From Nocardioides iriomotensis (GTDB lineage: Bacteria; Actinomycetota; Actinomycetes; Propionibacteriales; Nocardioidaceae), in the NCBI RefSeq assembly GCF_004168035.1, contig NZ_SDPU01000020.1:1-64000 (forward strand): 64,000 bases of DNA, read 5' to 3'. This document shows, piece after piece, positions 41,379 to 50,984 of the stretch (the first letter of the stretch is position 1; each line of letters starts with the position of its first letter). The translations under genes were made by a program, and so were the position numbers. A model generated the notes under the pieces. It saw only the letters and a program-made list of their open reading frames with translations. It did not search any database and was not told the origin of the DNA.

Positions 41379-42797
41379 GTGGACACGTTCTTCAAGATCA
41401 CCGAGCGCGGCTCGACCGTCGGCCGCGAGATCCGCGGCGGCGTCGTCACGTTCTTCACGATGGCCTACATCATCGTGCTCAACCCGATCATCCTGCTGAC
41501 CGCGCCCGACGCCGACGGCAACTTCCTCGCCGGGGGCGACTTCCCCGGCATCGCCGCCACCACCGCGCTGGTCGCCGGCGTCCTGACGATCCTGATGGGT
41601 GTCGTCGCCAACTACCCCCTCGCGCTCGCCGCCGGCCTCGGCCTCAACGCGTTCGTCGCGTTCTCGATCGCCTCCCAGATGACCTGGGCCGACGCGATGG
41701 GCCTCGTGGTGCTCGAGGGCCTGATCATCCTGATCCTGGTGCTGACCGGCTTCCGCGAGGCGGTGTTCCACGCGGTGCCCGGCCAGCTGAAGATCGCCAT
41801 CAGCGTCGGCATCGGCCTGTTCATCGCGCTGATCGGCCTGGTGGACGCGGGATTCGTGCGCCGTACCGGCGCGGGCCCGGTGCCCGTCGAGCTCGGTTCC
41901 GGCGGCGCCCTGGTGGGCTGGCCGGTGCTGGTGTTCGTGATCGGCCTCGGGCTGATGATCACGCTGTACGTCAAGAAGGTGAAGGGCGCGATCCTCATCT
42001 CGATCGCCATCACCACGGTCATCGCGATCATCGTCGAGGCGATCGCGAACGTCGGTCCGATGGTCGACGGCGACAACTACAACCCCAAGGGCTGGAACCT
42101 CAACGTGCCGGCCTTCCCGGACTCGATCGCGGCGGTGCCGTCCTTCCCGGCGCTCGGGGAGTTCTCCCTGCTCGGGTCGTTCGAGCGGGTCGGGATCGTG
42201 ACCACGGTGCTGTTCATCTTCACCCTGATGCTCGCCGACTTCTTCGACACGATGGGCACGATGACCGCGATCGGCGCCGAGGCCGGCCTGCTCGACGAGG
42301 AGGGCGCGCCGCCGAACACCCGCCGGATCCTCGTGGTCGACTCGGTCGCCGCGGCGGCCGGTGGTGCCGCGTCGGTGTCGAGCAACACGTCGTACATCGA
42401 GTCGGCGACCGGCGTCGCCGAGGGCGCACGCACCGGCCTCTCCAGCATCGTCACCGGCGTGCTGTTCCTGCTCGCCACGATCTTCGCGCCGCTCGTCGAG
42501 ATCATCCCCAACGAGGCCGCCGTCCCGGCGCTGGTGCTCGTCGGCTTCCTGATGATGCAGCAGGTCAAGAACATCGACTGGGACGACGTCGAGATCGCGA
42601 TCCCGGCGTTCCTGACCATTGCGCTGATGCCGTTCACCTACTCGATCTCGGTCGGCATCGGCGCCGGCTTCTGCGCCTACGTCCTGGTCAAGGTCGTGCG
42701 CGGCAAGGCCAACCAGATCCACGCGCTGATGTGGGTCGTCGCGGCGCTGTTCGTCGTGTACTTCGCGATCGACCCGATCAAGCAGCTCTTCGCCTGA
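41379..42797 (+). CDS. AzgA-like purine permease (NCS2 family)
   Basis: 472 residues from GTG 41379, which has GAGGAG upstream. It shows the AzgA pattern: REIRGGVVTFFTMAYIIVLN at the start, LADFFDTMGTMTA, and SNTSYIESATGVAEGARTG, with about fourteen membrane segments. These proteins import hypoxanthine, adenine or guanine with protons. The 195-bp leader holds no purine riboswitch that I can recognise. Confidence 0.9.
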   Translation: MDTFFKITERGSTVGREIRGGVVTFFTMAYIIVLNPIILLTAPDADGNFLAGGDFPGIAATTALVAGVLTILMGVVANYPLALAAGLGLNAFVAFSIASQMTWADAMGLVVLEGLIILILVLTGFREAVFHAVPGQLKIAISVGIGLFIALIGLVDAGFVRRTGAGPVPVELGSGGALVGWPVLVFVIGLGLMITLYVKKVKGAILISIAITTVIAIIVEAIANVGPMVDGDNYNPKGWNLNVPAFPDSIAAVPSFPALGEFSLLGSFERVGIVTTVLFIFTLMLADFFDTMGTMTAIGAEAGLLDEEGAPPNTRRILVVDSVAAAAGGAASVSSNTSYIESATGVAEGARTGLSSIVTGVLFLLATIFAPLVEIIPNEAAVPALVLVGFLMMQQVKNIDWDDVEIAIPAFLTIALMPFTYSISVGIGAGFCAYVLVKVVRGKANQIHALMWVVAALFVVYFAIDPIKQLFA

Positions 42798-42803
42798 CCG
42801 ACC

Positions 42804-43301
42804 TCAGGCGCCGTCGGTACGGCGGCGTTGCTCCTGCCAGCGCTGGAGCGTCGCCGCCGTCTCGGCGTGCATGAAGCCGAAGAAGTCCTCGGACTCCAGC
42901 AGGCGACGGCCGCCGCGGCTGTCGACGCCGACCATCCCGGCCGCGTCGCGCATCGCCTCCTGCCACTGTCGCAGCACCGGCAGCCGCGCCGCCATGATCG
43001 TCGACCAGACGTCGTCGTCGTACACGCGGTAGACCTCGGCGCGCTGCCCCGGAACCCGCTCGCGGAAGAGCAGCCGGGCGGCGGTCAGGAAGCGCACGGC
43101 ACCCGACACCGCGGCCGGGCTGATCTGCAGGGCGTCGGCGAAGTCGGCCGCCGTGTAGCGGTCGGAGTCCTCCGCGAGCACGTAGGCGAACACCCGGGCG
43201 GCCATCCGTGGGATGCCGCTCTCGGTGAGCAGTGCTGCCACGCGCTCGACGGCGGCCATGAGCTGGTCGGGGTCCTGTGGGCGCAGTGGCGCGGCGGTCA
43301 T
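42804..43301 (-). CDS. GbsR/MarR-type repressor of the adjacent ABC exporter
   Basis: 165 residues. A winged helix-turn-helix (YTAADFADALQISPAAVSGAVRFLTAARLLFRE region) is followed by a helical dimer domain. It is divergent from an ABC exporter and shares a 60-bp control region with a palindromic operator. ATG 43301 follows TATGAT by 7 bp, so it is leaderless and the operator covers the -35 area. Probably a repressor released by a toxic compound. Confidence 0.87.
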   Translation of the reverse strand: MTAAPLRPQDPDQLMAAVERVAALLTESGIPRMAARVFAYVLAEDSDRYTAADFADALQISPAAVSGAVRFLTAARLLFRERVPGQRAEVYRVYDDDVWSTIMAARLPVLRQWQEAMRDAAGMVGVDSRGGRRLLESEDFFGFMHAETAATLQRWQEQRRRTDGA

Positions 43302-43307
43302 GTCAGC

Positions 43308-43361
43308 ATCATAGACTTCAAAACATTCACAAATCTGTGAATCCGGTGCCAGACTGTCGGC
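43308..43361. promoter_or_regulatory. Divergent leaderless promoters around one palindromic operator
   Basis: Palindrome ATTCACAAATCTGTGAAT (43325-43342) sits between the minus-strand -10 TATGAT (43313-43308, 7 bp before ATG 43301) and the plus-strand -10 CAGACT (43350-43355, 7 bp before ATG 43362). A plus-strand -35 TTCACA lies inside the operator with an 18-bp spacer. Binding would block both promoters. Confidence 0.75.
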
Positions 43362-44291
43362 ATGACAACGGCCATCTCCGCCCACGACGTCGTGAAGACC
43401 TTCGGCACCACCCGGGCCCTCGACGGGCTCGACCTGGAGGTGGCCACCGGAGAGGTGCACGGTTTCCTCGGCCCCAACGGCTCCGGCAAGTCGACGACCA
43501 TCCGGATCCTGCTGGGGCTGGTGCGCGCCGACTCCGGCGAGACCACGCTGCTCGGCGGGGACCCGTGGCGCGACGCCGCGACGCTGCACCGCCGCGTCGC
43601 CTACGTGCCCGGCGACGTCAGCCTATGGCCGAACCTCACGGGCGGCGAGGCCATCGACCTGCTGTCGCGGCTGCGCGGCGGCCTCGACGAGCGGCGCCGG
43701 GCCGAGCTGCTCGAGCGCTTCGACCTCGACCCCACCAAGAAGGCGCGGTCGTACTCCAAGGGCAACCGGCAGAAGGTCGCCCTCGTCGCGGCGCTGGCCT
43801 CCGACGCCGAGCTGCTGCTCCTCGACGAGCCGACCTCGGGCCTCGACCCGCTGATGGAGGCGACGTTCCAGGACTGCGTGCACGAGCTGCGCGCCGAGGG
43901 CCGCACCGTCCTGCTCTCCAGCCACATCCTCGCCGAGGCCGAGGCGCTCTGCGACCGGGTCAGCATCATCCGGTCCGGCCGCATCGTGCAGACCGGCACG
44001 CTCGCCGCGCTCCGCCAGCTCACCCGCACGACCGTGATCGTCTCGACCCAGCAGCCCGCCGACGGGCTGGCCGGCGTACCGGGCGTCCTCCGCGTCGAGC
44101 ACGTCGACGGCAAGGTGCACTTCGACGTCGACACCGACCACCTCGACGAGGCGATGGACTACCTCGCGCCGCTGCGGGTCACCTCCCTGGTCAGCCACCC
44201 GCCGACGCTGGAGGAGCTGTTCCTCCGCCAGTTCGGCGAGAGCGTCGAGCCGGTGGAGCCCACGGACACCGAGAGTGCGGGCGCCCGATGA
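43362..44291 (+). CDS. ABC transporter ATP-binding subunit (ABC-2 exporter type)
   Basis: 309 residues. Walker [10 protein letters not shown] (about 37-45), a signature loop [15 protein letters not shown] in place of LSGGQ, as seen in many ABC-2 exporters, and Walker [14 protein letters not shown]. It powers the permease encoded next. Stop and next start overlap (ATGA). Confidence 0.93.
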   Translation: MTTAISAHDVVKTFGTTRALDGLDLEVATGEVHGFLGPNGSGKSTTIRILLGLVRADSGETTLLGGDPWRDAATLHRRVAYVPGDVSLWPNLTGGEAIDLLSRLRGGLDERRRAELLERFDLDPTKKARSYSKGNRQKVALVAALASDAELLLLDEPTSGLDPLMEATFQDCVHELRAEGRTVLLSSHILAEAEALCDRVSIIRSGRIVQTGTLAALRQLTRTTVIVSTQQPADGLAGVPGVLRVEHVDGKVHFDVDTDHLDEAMDYLAPLRVTSLVSHPPTLEELFLRQFGESVEPVEPTDTESAGAR

Positions 44292-45868
44292 ACGGTCTCC
44301 TCGGCACCGCGTCGCTGCTGCGGCTCGTGCTGCGGCGCGACCGGATCCGCCTGACGGTGTGGGTGCTCGCCCTGGTGGGGATCACCGCCGCCTCGGCCGC
44401 CGGCGTCGCCTCGACCTACGACACCGCGGTGAAGATCGCGTCGTACCAGCGCAACATCGGCTCCAGCCCGGCCAGCGTCGCCATGGCCGGACCGCCCGTC
44501 GCGCTGGACACGATCCAGGGGATCATCGTCTACGAGACCAGCCTGACCGTCCTCATCGGCGTCGCGATCATGGCCGCGATGACCGCCGTACGGCACACGC
44601 GCGCCGAGGAGGAGGTGGGCCGCACCGAGCTGCTCGCCTCCGGCGTCGTCGGCCGGCACGCTGGCACCGCGGCTGCCGTCATCGTCGCCTGCGCCACGTC
44701 CGTGGTCATCGGGTTGGGTGTGACCGCGTCGGTCGCCGCCCAGGACTTCGGGACCGGCGCCTCCCTCCTGTACGGCGCCTCGGTGGCCGCGCTCGGCATC
44801 GTGTTCGCCGCGATCGCCACCGTCGCGGCCCAGCTGATGTCGCACGCCCGCACCGCGACCGGCGCGACGCTCGCCGTGCTCGGTGCGGCCTTCGCGCTGC
44901 GCGCCATCGGCGACGTGCAGGGCAGCGGGCTCGTGTGGCTCTCGCCGATCGGCTGGTCGCAGCAGGTCCTGCTGTTCGACGGTGACCGCTGGTGGCCCCT
45001 GGCCGTCTCGCTCCTCGTCGCCGCGCTCCTGCTCGTCGGCGCCGGCTGGCTCACCACCAGGCGGGACGTCGGCTCCGGCGTGTTCCCCGACCGCCGCGGC
45101 GCCGCGCGCGCCGGCCGGTCCCTCTCCTCGCCGCTCGGCCTGGCCTGGCGGCTGCAGCGCGGCACCGTCATCGCCTGGGCCGTCGCGCTGGTGCTGCTCG
45201 GGCTGGTGTTCGGCTCCTTCAGCGAGCAGCTCGAGAACATGGTCGAGGACAACCCGACGCTGCAGCAGTACTTCGAGCAGACCGGCGGCTCCGTCACCGA
45301 CGCGTTCTTCGGCACGGCGCTGCTGTTCATGGGTCTGGGCGCGGCCGGCTTCGCCGTCGCGTCCGCGCTGCGGCTGCACGGTGAGGAGGGTGCGGGGCGC
45401 GTCGAGCCGATGCTCGCCGGGCAGGTCTCGCGCTGGCGGATGCTGCTCAGCCCGCTCGTGGTCACCCTCGGCGGCGCGGCCCTGCTGGTCAGCCTCGGTG
45501 GCCTCGGCGTCGGGATCGCCGACGCGCTCGTGCGGGGGAGTGCCGACCAGGTGCTGCGCCTCGTCGCGCTCTCGTGGGTGCAGCTGCCGGCGGTCCTCGT
45601 GCTCGTCGGCCTCGCCGTGCTGCTCCTCGGCTGGGCCCAGCGCGCCACCGCCCTCGCATGGGCCGCACTCGGCTTCGCCGTCGTGATCGGCTGGCTCGGC
45701 GGCCTGCTCCGCCTCCCGGACTGGGTCGACGGCCTCTCGCCGTTCCAGCACCTGCCCCAGGTCCCCGTCGAGCCCGTCGCCCTCGCCCCCCTCCTCGCGC
45801 TGACCCTCCTCGGCGTCGGCCTCATCGCGCTCGGTGCCGTGGGCTACCGGAGGCGCGACATCGGCTAG
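44288..45868 (+). CDS. ABC-2-type exporter permease
   Basis: 526 residues with about twelve membrane segments, two related halves of about 260 residues (both with [11 protein letters not shown] / [10 protein letters not shown] starts), fitting the multidrug/antibiotic exporter permeases of actinobacteria. It pairs with the ATPase upstream. Substrate unknown; the linked repressor suggests a toxic compound. Confidence 0.87.
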   Translation: MNGLLGTASLLRLVLRRDRIRLTVWVLALVGITAASAAGVASTYDTAVKIASYQRNIGSSPASVAMAGPPVALDTIQGIIVYETSLTVLIGVAIMAAMTAVRHTRAEEEVGRTELLASGVVGRHAGTAAAVIVACATSVVIGLGVTASVAAQDFGTGASLLYGASVAALGIVFAAIATVAAQLMSHARTATGATLAVLGAAFALRAIGDVQGSGLVWLSPIGWSQQVLLFDGDRWWPLAVSLLVAALLLVGAGWLTTRRDVGSGVFPDRRGAARAGRSLSSPLGLAWRLQRGTVIAWAVALVLLGLVFGSFSEQLENMVEDNPTLQQYFEQTGGSVTDAFFGTALLFMGLGAAGFAVASALRLHGEEGAGRVEPMLAGQVSRWRMLLSPLVVTLGGAALLVSLGGLGVGIADALVRGSADQVLRLVALSWVQLPAVLVLVGLAVLLLGWAQRATALAWAALGFAVVIGWLGGLLRLPDWVDGLSPFQHLPQVPVEPVALAPLLALTLLGVGLIALGAVGYRRRDIG

Positions 45869-45945
45869 CCGTGGCCGGCTCTCCACCGTGGCCGGCTCCC
45901 TGCCCGGGTGCGCATCCATGTACTGCGCTCCTCACCACAAACGCG

Positions 45946-46008
45946 GACCGAGGGGTCAGTTGGGCAGGTCGACGCTGCGCGTGTCGGTGCCCAACGGACC
46001 CCTCGGTC
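45946..46008. terminator. Long hairpin with 19-bp arms
   Basis: Arms 45946-45964 (GACCGAGGGGTCAGTTGGG) and 45990-46008 pair at 18 of 19 positions. It lies about 78 bp past the exporter permease stop. The core GAGGGGTCAGTTG resembles the arm of the hairpin at 40683-40744. A short direct repeat CCGTGGCCGGCTC also lies at 45869 and 45886. Confidence 0.75.
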
Positions 46009-46118
46009 GACATTCCACCCGGACCCCGGCCGCGGCGTTCTGGGGCGGGGGCTCTCTGCCGGGCCGGGTCGGTGACCGCGTGCATTCCTGTGGCTGAGTT
46101 CGGCACATATTGGGAATA

Positions 46119-46149
46119 GTTAGCAAGACTAATGAGTTACGCTAACGAT
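46119..46149 (+). promoter_or_regulatory. Leaderless promoter and palindrome of the MarR gene
   Basis: GTTAGC (46119-46124) and GCTAAC (46141-46146) are inverted halves with a 16-bp gap. A -10 TACGCT (46138-46143) ends 7 bp before ATG 46150. The palindrome covers the promoter, so it is probably the autoregulatory operator of the MarR-type protein. Confidence 0.6.
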
Positions 46150-46602
46150 ATGACACCCACGGTCGAGCAGGTTGCGCGCACGGACACCGGTCTGGCGTCG
46201 CTGTTGCGTGTCTCGGTGGCGCGGCTGAGCCGGCGACTCCGGTCGGAGCGCGACCCGCTCAACGAGCTGCTCCCGGTCGGACAGCTGTCCGTGCTGGGCT
46301 CGCTGTTCCGCAACGGCCAACTGACCGTCGGTCAGCTGGCCGGGATCGAGCGGGTCCAGCCGCCGTCGATGACGCGCACGGTCAACTGCCTGGTCGACGG
46401 CGGCTACGTCGAGAGACGGCCGCACGAGACCGACCGCCGCCAGGTGGTCGTCTCCCTGTCCGCCAAGGGCGAGGAGACCCTCGCCGCGGACCGCAAGCGC
46501 CGCGACGCCTGGCTCGCCCAGCGGCTCCGCGAGCTCACCCCCGAAGAACGCCGGCTGCTCCGTGCAGCTGCCCCCATCATCGAAAGGCTGGCGCATAGTT
46601 GA
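46150..46602 (+). CDS. MarR-family regulator
   Basis: 150 residues from ATG 46150, chosen over ATG 46132 because a leaderless -10 box precedes it and a palindrome spans the other. Winged helix: QLTVGQLAGIERVQPPSMTRTVNCLVDGGYVERR and the wing DRRQVVVSLSAKGEE. It is translationally coupled to the MFS gene (TTGA overlap) and probably controls it. Confidence 0.92.
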   Translation: MTPTVEQVARTDTGLASLLRVSVARLSRRLRSERDPLNELLPVGQLSVLGSLFRNGQLTVGQLAGIERVQPPSMTRTVNCLVDGGYVERRPHETDRRQVVVSLSAKGEETLAADRKRRDAWLAQRLRELTPEERRLLRAAAPIIERLAHS

Positions 46603-47882
46603 GCCCCACGTTCCAGGCCCTGTCGAACCGCAACTACCGGCTGTACGCAGCCGGTGGCATCGTGTCGAACACCGGCACCTGGATGCAGCGGGTCGCCCAG
46701 GACTGGCTGGTGCTGCAGCTGACGCACAACAACGGCACGGCGCTCGGCATCACGACCGGCCTCCAGTTCCTGCCGATGCTCCTGCTCTCGCCGTACGCCG
46801 GCCTCGTCGCCGACCGGTTCCCCAAGCGCCGCCTGCTCCAGGTGACCCAGCTGATGATGGCGGGGCCGGCGCTGCTGCTCGGCCTGCTCGCCGTGACCGG
46901 GGTCGCCGAGCCGTGGCACGTCTACGTGCTGGCGTTCGTGTTCGGCATCGGCACGGCGTTCGACGCGCCGGCGCGGCAGTCGTTCGTGTCGGAGATGGTC
47001 GAGCCCGACCTGCTCACCAACGCGGTGGGCCTCAACAGCGCGTCGTTCAACCTCGCGCGCATCGTGGGCCCGGCGCTCGCCGGCCTGCTGATCGCCGCGC
47101 TCGGCTCGGGTGCGGAGGCGACCGGCTGGGTGATCATGGCCAACGGCCTGAGCTACGGATCGGTGATCTTCGTGCTGCAGAAGATGCGCGCCGAGGACCT
47201 CGATCCCGCCGAGCTCGCCGCGCGCGGCAAGGGGATGATCCGCGAGGGCATGCGCTACGTCCGCAGCCGCCCCGACCTGATGCTGGTGCTCGCGATCGTG
47301 TTCTTCGCCGGCACGTTCGGCCTCAACTTCCAGATGACGTCCGCGCTGATGACGACCGATGTGTTCGGCAAGGGTGCCTCCGCCTACGGCATCCTCGGTA
47401 CGACGATGGCCTTCGGCTCGCTCACCGGCGCGCTGCTCGCCGCCCGGCGCGGTCGCCCGCGCTACCGGCTGGTGGTGCTCGCGGCGCTGGCGTTCGGGGT
47501 GGTCGAGGTGCTCGCCGGCCTGTCGCCGTCGTACCTCGTCTACGCGCTCTGGACGCCCGTGCTCGGCCTGACCGCGCTGACCATGATCACCGCGGCCAAC
47601 GCCACCGTGCAGCTCGGCACGACCGCCATGATGCGCGGGCGCGTGATGGCGCTCTACATGATGATCTTCATGGGCGGCACGCCCGTGGGGGCGCCGATCG
47701 TCGGCTGGATCGGTGAGACGTTCGGCGCCCGCTGGACCCTCATCGGCGGTGGTCTGGGCACGATCGTCGGCGTCGTGGTCGCGGCGGCGCTGTTCGCCCG
47801 CACGCAGGGCATGCTCGACCCCGAGGTCAACGAGCGGCCGCGGCTGCGCAAGCGCGGTCGGCAGCCCGAGCTGGTGCGCTGA
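46599..47882 (+). CDS. MFS efflux transporter
   Basis: 427 residues, about twelve membrane segments, EntS/macrolide-efflux-like layout: N-terminal NRNYRLYAAGGIVSNTGTWMQRVAQDWL and GLVADRFPKRRLL between helices 2 and 3. Start codon TTG overlapping the MarR stop. It likely exports a compound sensed by the MarR protein. Confidence 0.92.
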   Translation: MSPTFQALSNRNYRLYAAGGIVSNTGTWMQRVAQDWLVLQLTHNNGTALGITTGLQFLPMLLLSPYAGLVADRFPKRRLLQVTQLMMAGPALLLGLLAVTGVAEPWHVYVLAFVFGIGTAFDAPARQSFVSEMVEPDLLTNAVGLNSASFNLARIVGPALAGLLIAALGSGAEATGWVIMANGLSYGSVIFVLQKMRAEDLDPAELAARGKGMIREGMRYVRSRPDLMLVLAIVFFAGTFGLNFQMTSALMTTDVFGKGASAYGILGTTMAFGSLTGALLAARRGRPRYRLVVLAALAFGVVEVLAGLSPSYLVYALWTPVLGLTALTMITAANATVQLGTTAMMRGRVMALYMMIFMGGTPVGAPIVGWIGETFGARWTLIGGGLGTIVGVVVAAALFARTQGMLDPEVNERPRLRKRGRQPELVR

Positions 47883-47921
47883 CCCCGGGGCGGCTGCCAG
47901 GGGCAGTCCGGGGCCGACGCG

Positions 47922-48533
47922 CTAGGCCTTCGTGGCGAACCAGGGCGCGCGCAGGTCGCGGAACTCCAGGTCGTGGATCGACTCCCAGAACTGCTTCATC
48001 ATGTCGTGCTCCGGGCCCTCGGTCGGCATCGCCTTGGCCTCGCCCTCGCGGGCCGCGGCCTCGTCGGTGAACGCCACCGTCTCGGTGAAGGTGCCGTCCG
48101 GCTCGATCGCGAACGTCGCGCCGATGATCTCCGGGCGGGCGTCGTGGAGCATCGTCTCCATCTGGGTCATGCCGGCCTCGAGCGCGTCGGGGTCGTCCAT
48201 CTTGCCGCGGATCACCTGCACGAAGCCGGCGCTGTCGGAGCCGCCGTCCATCATCATCACGACGCGGTCGCAGTCGTGGAACTCGACGGGACCGTCGAAC
48301 ATCCGCTCCATCTGCGCCCACCACTCACCCTGCTCGGGCCGGGCCGAGTTGGCCATCGCCGCCTCGCGCGACTCGAACCGGATCACCGCGACCATCTCGT
48401 TCTGGTCGGTGAAGCCGTACGTGCCCCCGAGGTAGCCGGTCGCGCCCGGTGCCAGCTCGGTCTGCCAGCGGTCCGCGAGCGCCCGCAGCTCGTCCGGCTT
48501 GGTGCACTTCCCCTGGATGATCTGGATGAACAC
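47922..48533 (-). CDS. Protein of two ABM-like domains
   Basis: 203 residues. Two repeats open VFIQIIQGK and GFVQVIRGK, each about 95 residues with the length and strand/helix pattern of the antibiotic-biosynthesis-monooxygenase (dimeric alpha-beta barrel) fold. No catalytic residues can be identified. GTG 48533 has GGAGGGAGAG upstream. A small hairpin AGGGGGCA / TGCCCCCT (48575-48582 and 48587-48594) lies in its leader. Confidence 0.72.
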   Translation of the reverse strand: MFIQIIQGKCTKPDELRALADRWQTELAPGATGYLGGTYGFTDQNEMVAVIRFESREAAMANSARPEQGEWWAQMERMFDGPVEFHDCDRVVMMMDGGSDSAGFVQVIRGKMDDPDALEAGMTQMETMLHDARPEIIGATFAIEPDGTFTETVAFTDEAAAREGEAKAMPTEGPEHDMMKQFWESIHDLEFRDLRAPWFATKA

Positions 48534-48660
48534 TGCTCTCTCCCTCCGGCGGATCGGCGCGCGCACACGTCGACAGGGGGCACCGTTGCCCCCTCTCGGG
48601 ACGCTAGGACCGGGACCGGGAGGGGTCCATAGCGCGATCGGGCCGTCCGGTCCGCCCCGA

Positions 48661-48673
48661 TAAACTGGCCGGT
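48661..48673 (+). promoter_or_regulatory. Leaderless -10 box of a small membrane-protein gene
   Basis: TAAACT (48661-48666) ends 8 bp before GTG 48674. Confidence 0.5.
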
Positions 48674-48763
48674 GTGAACCCCCGCTACCGCCGCATGGTG
48701 ATCCCCGGTGCACTCGTCGGGCTGATCCTGATCGTCGCCGTCGCGGCGCTCGTGCGCGGCTAG
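48674..48763 (+). CDS. 29-residue single-helix membrane peptide
   Basis: GTG 48674 to TAG 48763. The product starts with basic residues (NPRYRRMV) and then has one hydrophobic segment (IPGALVGLILIVAVAALV) ending RG. It is preceded by a leaderless -10 box and lies 7 bp upstream of the methyltransferase gene. Similar short peptides occur in actinobacteria, but I cannot name a family. Reality rests on the promoter and the amphipathic layout. Confidence 0.55.
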   Translation: MNPRYRRMVIPGALVGLILIVAVAALVRG

Positions 48764-48770
48764 GGCGACG

Positions 48771-50018
48771 ATGGCTGCTGAGCCCCTCCTGCGGGCCCTC
48801 GCGCGCACGCGCGGCCTGCTGCTCGACGACACCGCCCTGGTCCGCGCCGTCGCCTCGGGACGGCAGAAGGGCCGGCAGCCGCGCTGGCGCCGCGTGGAGC
48901 TCCGGTACGTCGACCTCAAGGCCGGGCGACGGCTCCAGGTGACCGCGTACGACGACACGCAGGCGCACACCAGCAACCACGAGCCCGGCGGCGACGCCCG
49001 TGACGCCGTCGACGCGCTGCTCGACGAGCCCTTCGGCAACTGGCACGTCGAGACCGCCACCGAGACGCACCAGGTCCGGGTCACCAAGAAGCTCGAGGCG
49101 ATGGTCCACACCTCCGCCCGCGCGGCCGACGCCGGGCCCGACGGTGCCCCGCCGGACACGGCGGACGCCAAGGCGCACGACCGGAAGAAGCCGCGGCTGC
49201 TGCCCGAGGACCACCCCGTCCTCCGGGCGATCGGCATCGCCGACGAGCAGGGCCGGGTCAAGCCCAGCCGGCAGGCCAAGTACCGCCAGGTCGAGGAGTT
49301 CCTCCGCAGCCTGGGCCCGGCCGTCGACGACGCGCTCGCCTCGGGCCGGCTGCGCACGCCCACCGCCGACGACCCGCTGCGCGTGGTCGACCTCGGCTGC
49401 GGCAACGCCTACCTGACCTTCGCCGCGCACGCCTACCTGCGCGACGTCCGCGGGCTGCCCGTCCACGTCGTCGGCGTCGACGTCAAGCAGCAGTCGGCCG
49501 ACCACAACACCGCCGTCGCCGAGCAGCTCGGCATCGGGGACACCGCGACCTTCGTCGTCGGCGACATCGCCGGCGCCACGCTGCCCCAGCCGCCCGACGT
49601 CGTGCTCGCCCTGCACGCCTGCGACACCGCGACCGACGACGCGCTGGCCCGGGCCGTGACCTGGGAGGCGCCGCTGGTGCTCGCCGCGCCGTGCTGCCAC
49701 CACGACGTCGCCGCCCAGCTGCGCCGCGCGCCCACTCCCGCGCCGTACTCCCTCCTGACGCGGCACGGCATCCTCCGCGAGCGCTTCGCGGACACCCTCA
49801 CCGACGCCGTCCGCGCCGGCGTGCTGCGGCTGGTCGGCTACCGCGTCGACGTGATCGAGTTCGTCGAGTCCAAGCACACCCCCCGCAACACCCTGCTCCG
49901 CGCCGTCCGCACCGGGGCCGACGCCTCGCCGGAGGCGCGCGCGGAGTACGACGACCTGGTCCGCACCTGGGGCGTCCACCCGGCGCTCGCCGAGCGGCTG
50001 CATGACCGGCTTCTCTAG
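48771..50018 (+). CDS. SAM-dependent methyltransferase (Methyltransf_32-like)
   Basis: 415 residues. An N-terminal RNA/protein-recognition-type region (about 1-195) precedes a class-I methyltransferase domain: VVDLGCGNAYLTFAA (motif I, near 205), VVGVDVKQQ (motif II) and LALHACDTATD. APCCHHD is the conserved motif IV of this family. The substrate is not known. The next gene overlaps its end by 17 bp. Confidence 0.82.
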   Translation: MAAEPLLRALARTRGLLLDDTALVRAVASGRQKGRQPRWRRVELRYVDLKAGRRLQVTAYDDTQAHTSNHEPGGDARDAVDALLDEPFGNWHVETATETHQVRVTKKLEAMVHTSARAADAGPDGAPPDTADAKAHDRKKPRLLPEDHPVLRAIGIADEQGRVKPSRQAKYRQVEEFLRSLGPAVDDALASGRLRTPTADDPLRVVDLGCGNAYLTFAAHAYLRDVRGLPVHVVGVDVKQQSADHNTAVAEQLGIGDTATFVVGDIAGATLPQPPDVVLALHACDTATDDALARAVTWEAPLVLAAPCCHHDVAAQLRRAPTPAPYSLLTRHGILRERFADTLTDAVRAGVLRLVGYRVDVIEFVESKHTPRNTLLRAVRTGADASPEARAEYDDLVRTWGVHPALAERLHDRLL

Positions 50019-50982
50019 CGCCGCCGCCGCGGCGGCCGGGCTGGTCGTCGCCGCCGTCCCGTCGAGCGTGCTGTTCACATTCGACGACCCCGAGATCGCC
50101 GAGTCCAGCGGCCTCGTCGACGCGGGGTCGGTCGTCTACACGGTCAACGACTCCGGCTCCGGCCCGGTGCTGTACGGCGTCGACCCGGCGAGCGGCCGCA
50201 CGACCACCCGGACGACGTACACCACCGACGAGGTGGTCGACGTCGAGGCCCTCGCGCCCGGGCGCGGCGGCACGGTCTGGGTCGGCGACGTCGGCGACAA
50301 CGGAGCGGACCGGGACACCGTCGCGCTCTACCGGGTGCGGCCCGGGAGCGGCGGCGCGCAGCGGCTCGACCTGCGCTACCCCGACGGCCCGCGCGACGCC
50401 GAGGCGGTGCTCGCGCACCCGCGCACCGGGCAGCTGTTCGTGGTCTCCAAGAACGTGTTCGGCGGGACCGTCTACGCCGTCCCGGCCGGCGCGCGGCCCG
50501 GCACGGTCACGACGATGCGACGGTTCGCGCAGGTGCCTGGCCTGGTCACCGACGGCGCGTTCCTGCCCGACGGGGAGCACGTCGTGCTGCGCGGCTACGG
50601 CAGCGCCACCGTCCTGACGTTCCCGGCGTTCGAGGTCAGCGGCACCGTGAACCTCCCCGAGCAGCGGCAGGGCGAGGCGGTCGCCGTCGGTCGCGACGGG
50701 CGGGTGCTGCTGTCGAGCGAGGGCGTCGGCACCGACGTGCTCCAGGTGCGGCTACCCGCGCGGCTCACCGCCGACCCGGCGACCTCGCCGCGCCCGTCTC
50801 CGAGTGCCTCCGGCTCCGCATCCCCGTCCGCGGACGTCCCCGACGCACCCGCGGCCCAGGAGCCCCGCGACGGACGCCGGGGCATCTGGTCGCACCCGCT
50901 CGCCGCCGCGGCACGGGTCCTGATGGGCGTGGTGCTGCTCGGAGCCCTCGGCCTGACCTGGTGGCGGCTGCGCCGCCGCTGA
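50002..50982 (+). CDS. Membrane-anchored extracytoplasmic beta-propeller-like protein
   Basis: 326 residues with an N-terminal hydrophobic export segment (residues 7-24), a beta-rich region (about 28-255, repeated GxVWVGDVGDNG-type turns), a Pro/Ser/Ala linker, and a C-terminal helix with Arg tail (MGVVLLGALGLTWWRLRRR). It is probably a type-I membrane protein with an outside-facing propeller. Function unknown. Confidence 0.75.
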   Translation: MTGFSSAAAAAAGLVVAAVPSSVLFTFDDPEIAESSGLVDAGSVVYTVNDSGSGPVLYGVDPASGRTTTRTTYTTDEVVDVEALAPGRGGTVWVGDVGDNGADRDTVALYRVRPGSGGAQRLDLRYPDGPRDAEAVLAHPRTGQLFVVSKNVFGGTVYAVPAGARPGTVTTMRRFAQVPGLVTDGAFLPDGEHVVLRGYGSATVLTFPAFEVSGTVNLPEQRQGEAVAVGRDGRVLLSSEGVGTDVLQVRLPARLTADPATSPRPSPSASGSASPSADVPDAPAAQEPRDGRRGIWSHPLAAAARVLMGVVLLGALGLTWWRLRRR

Positions 50983-50984
50983 CT

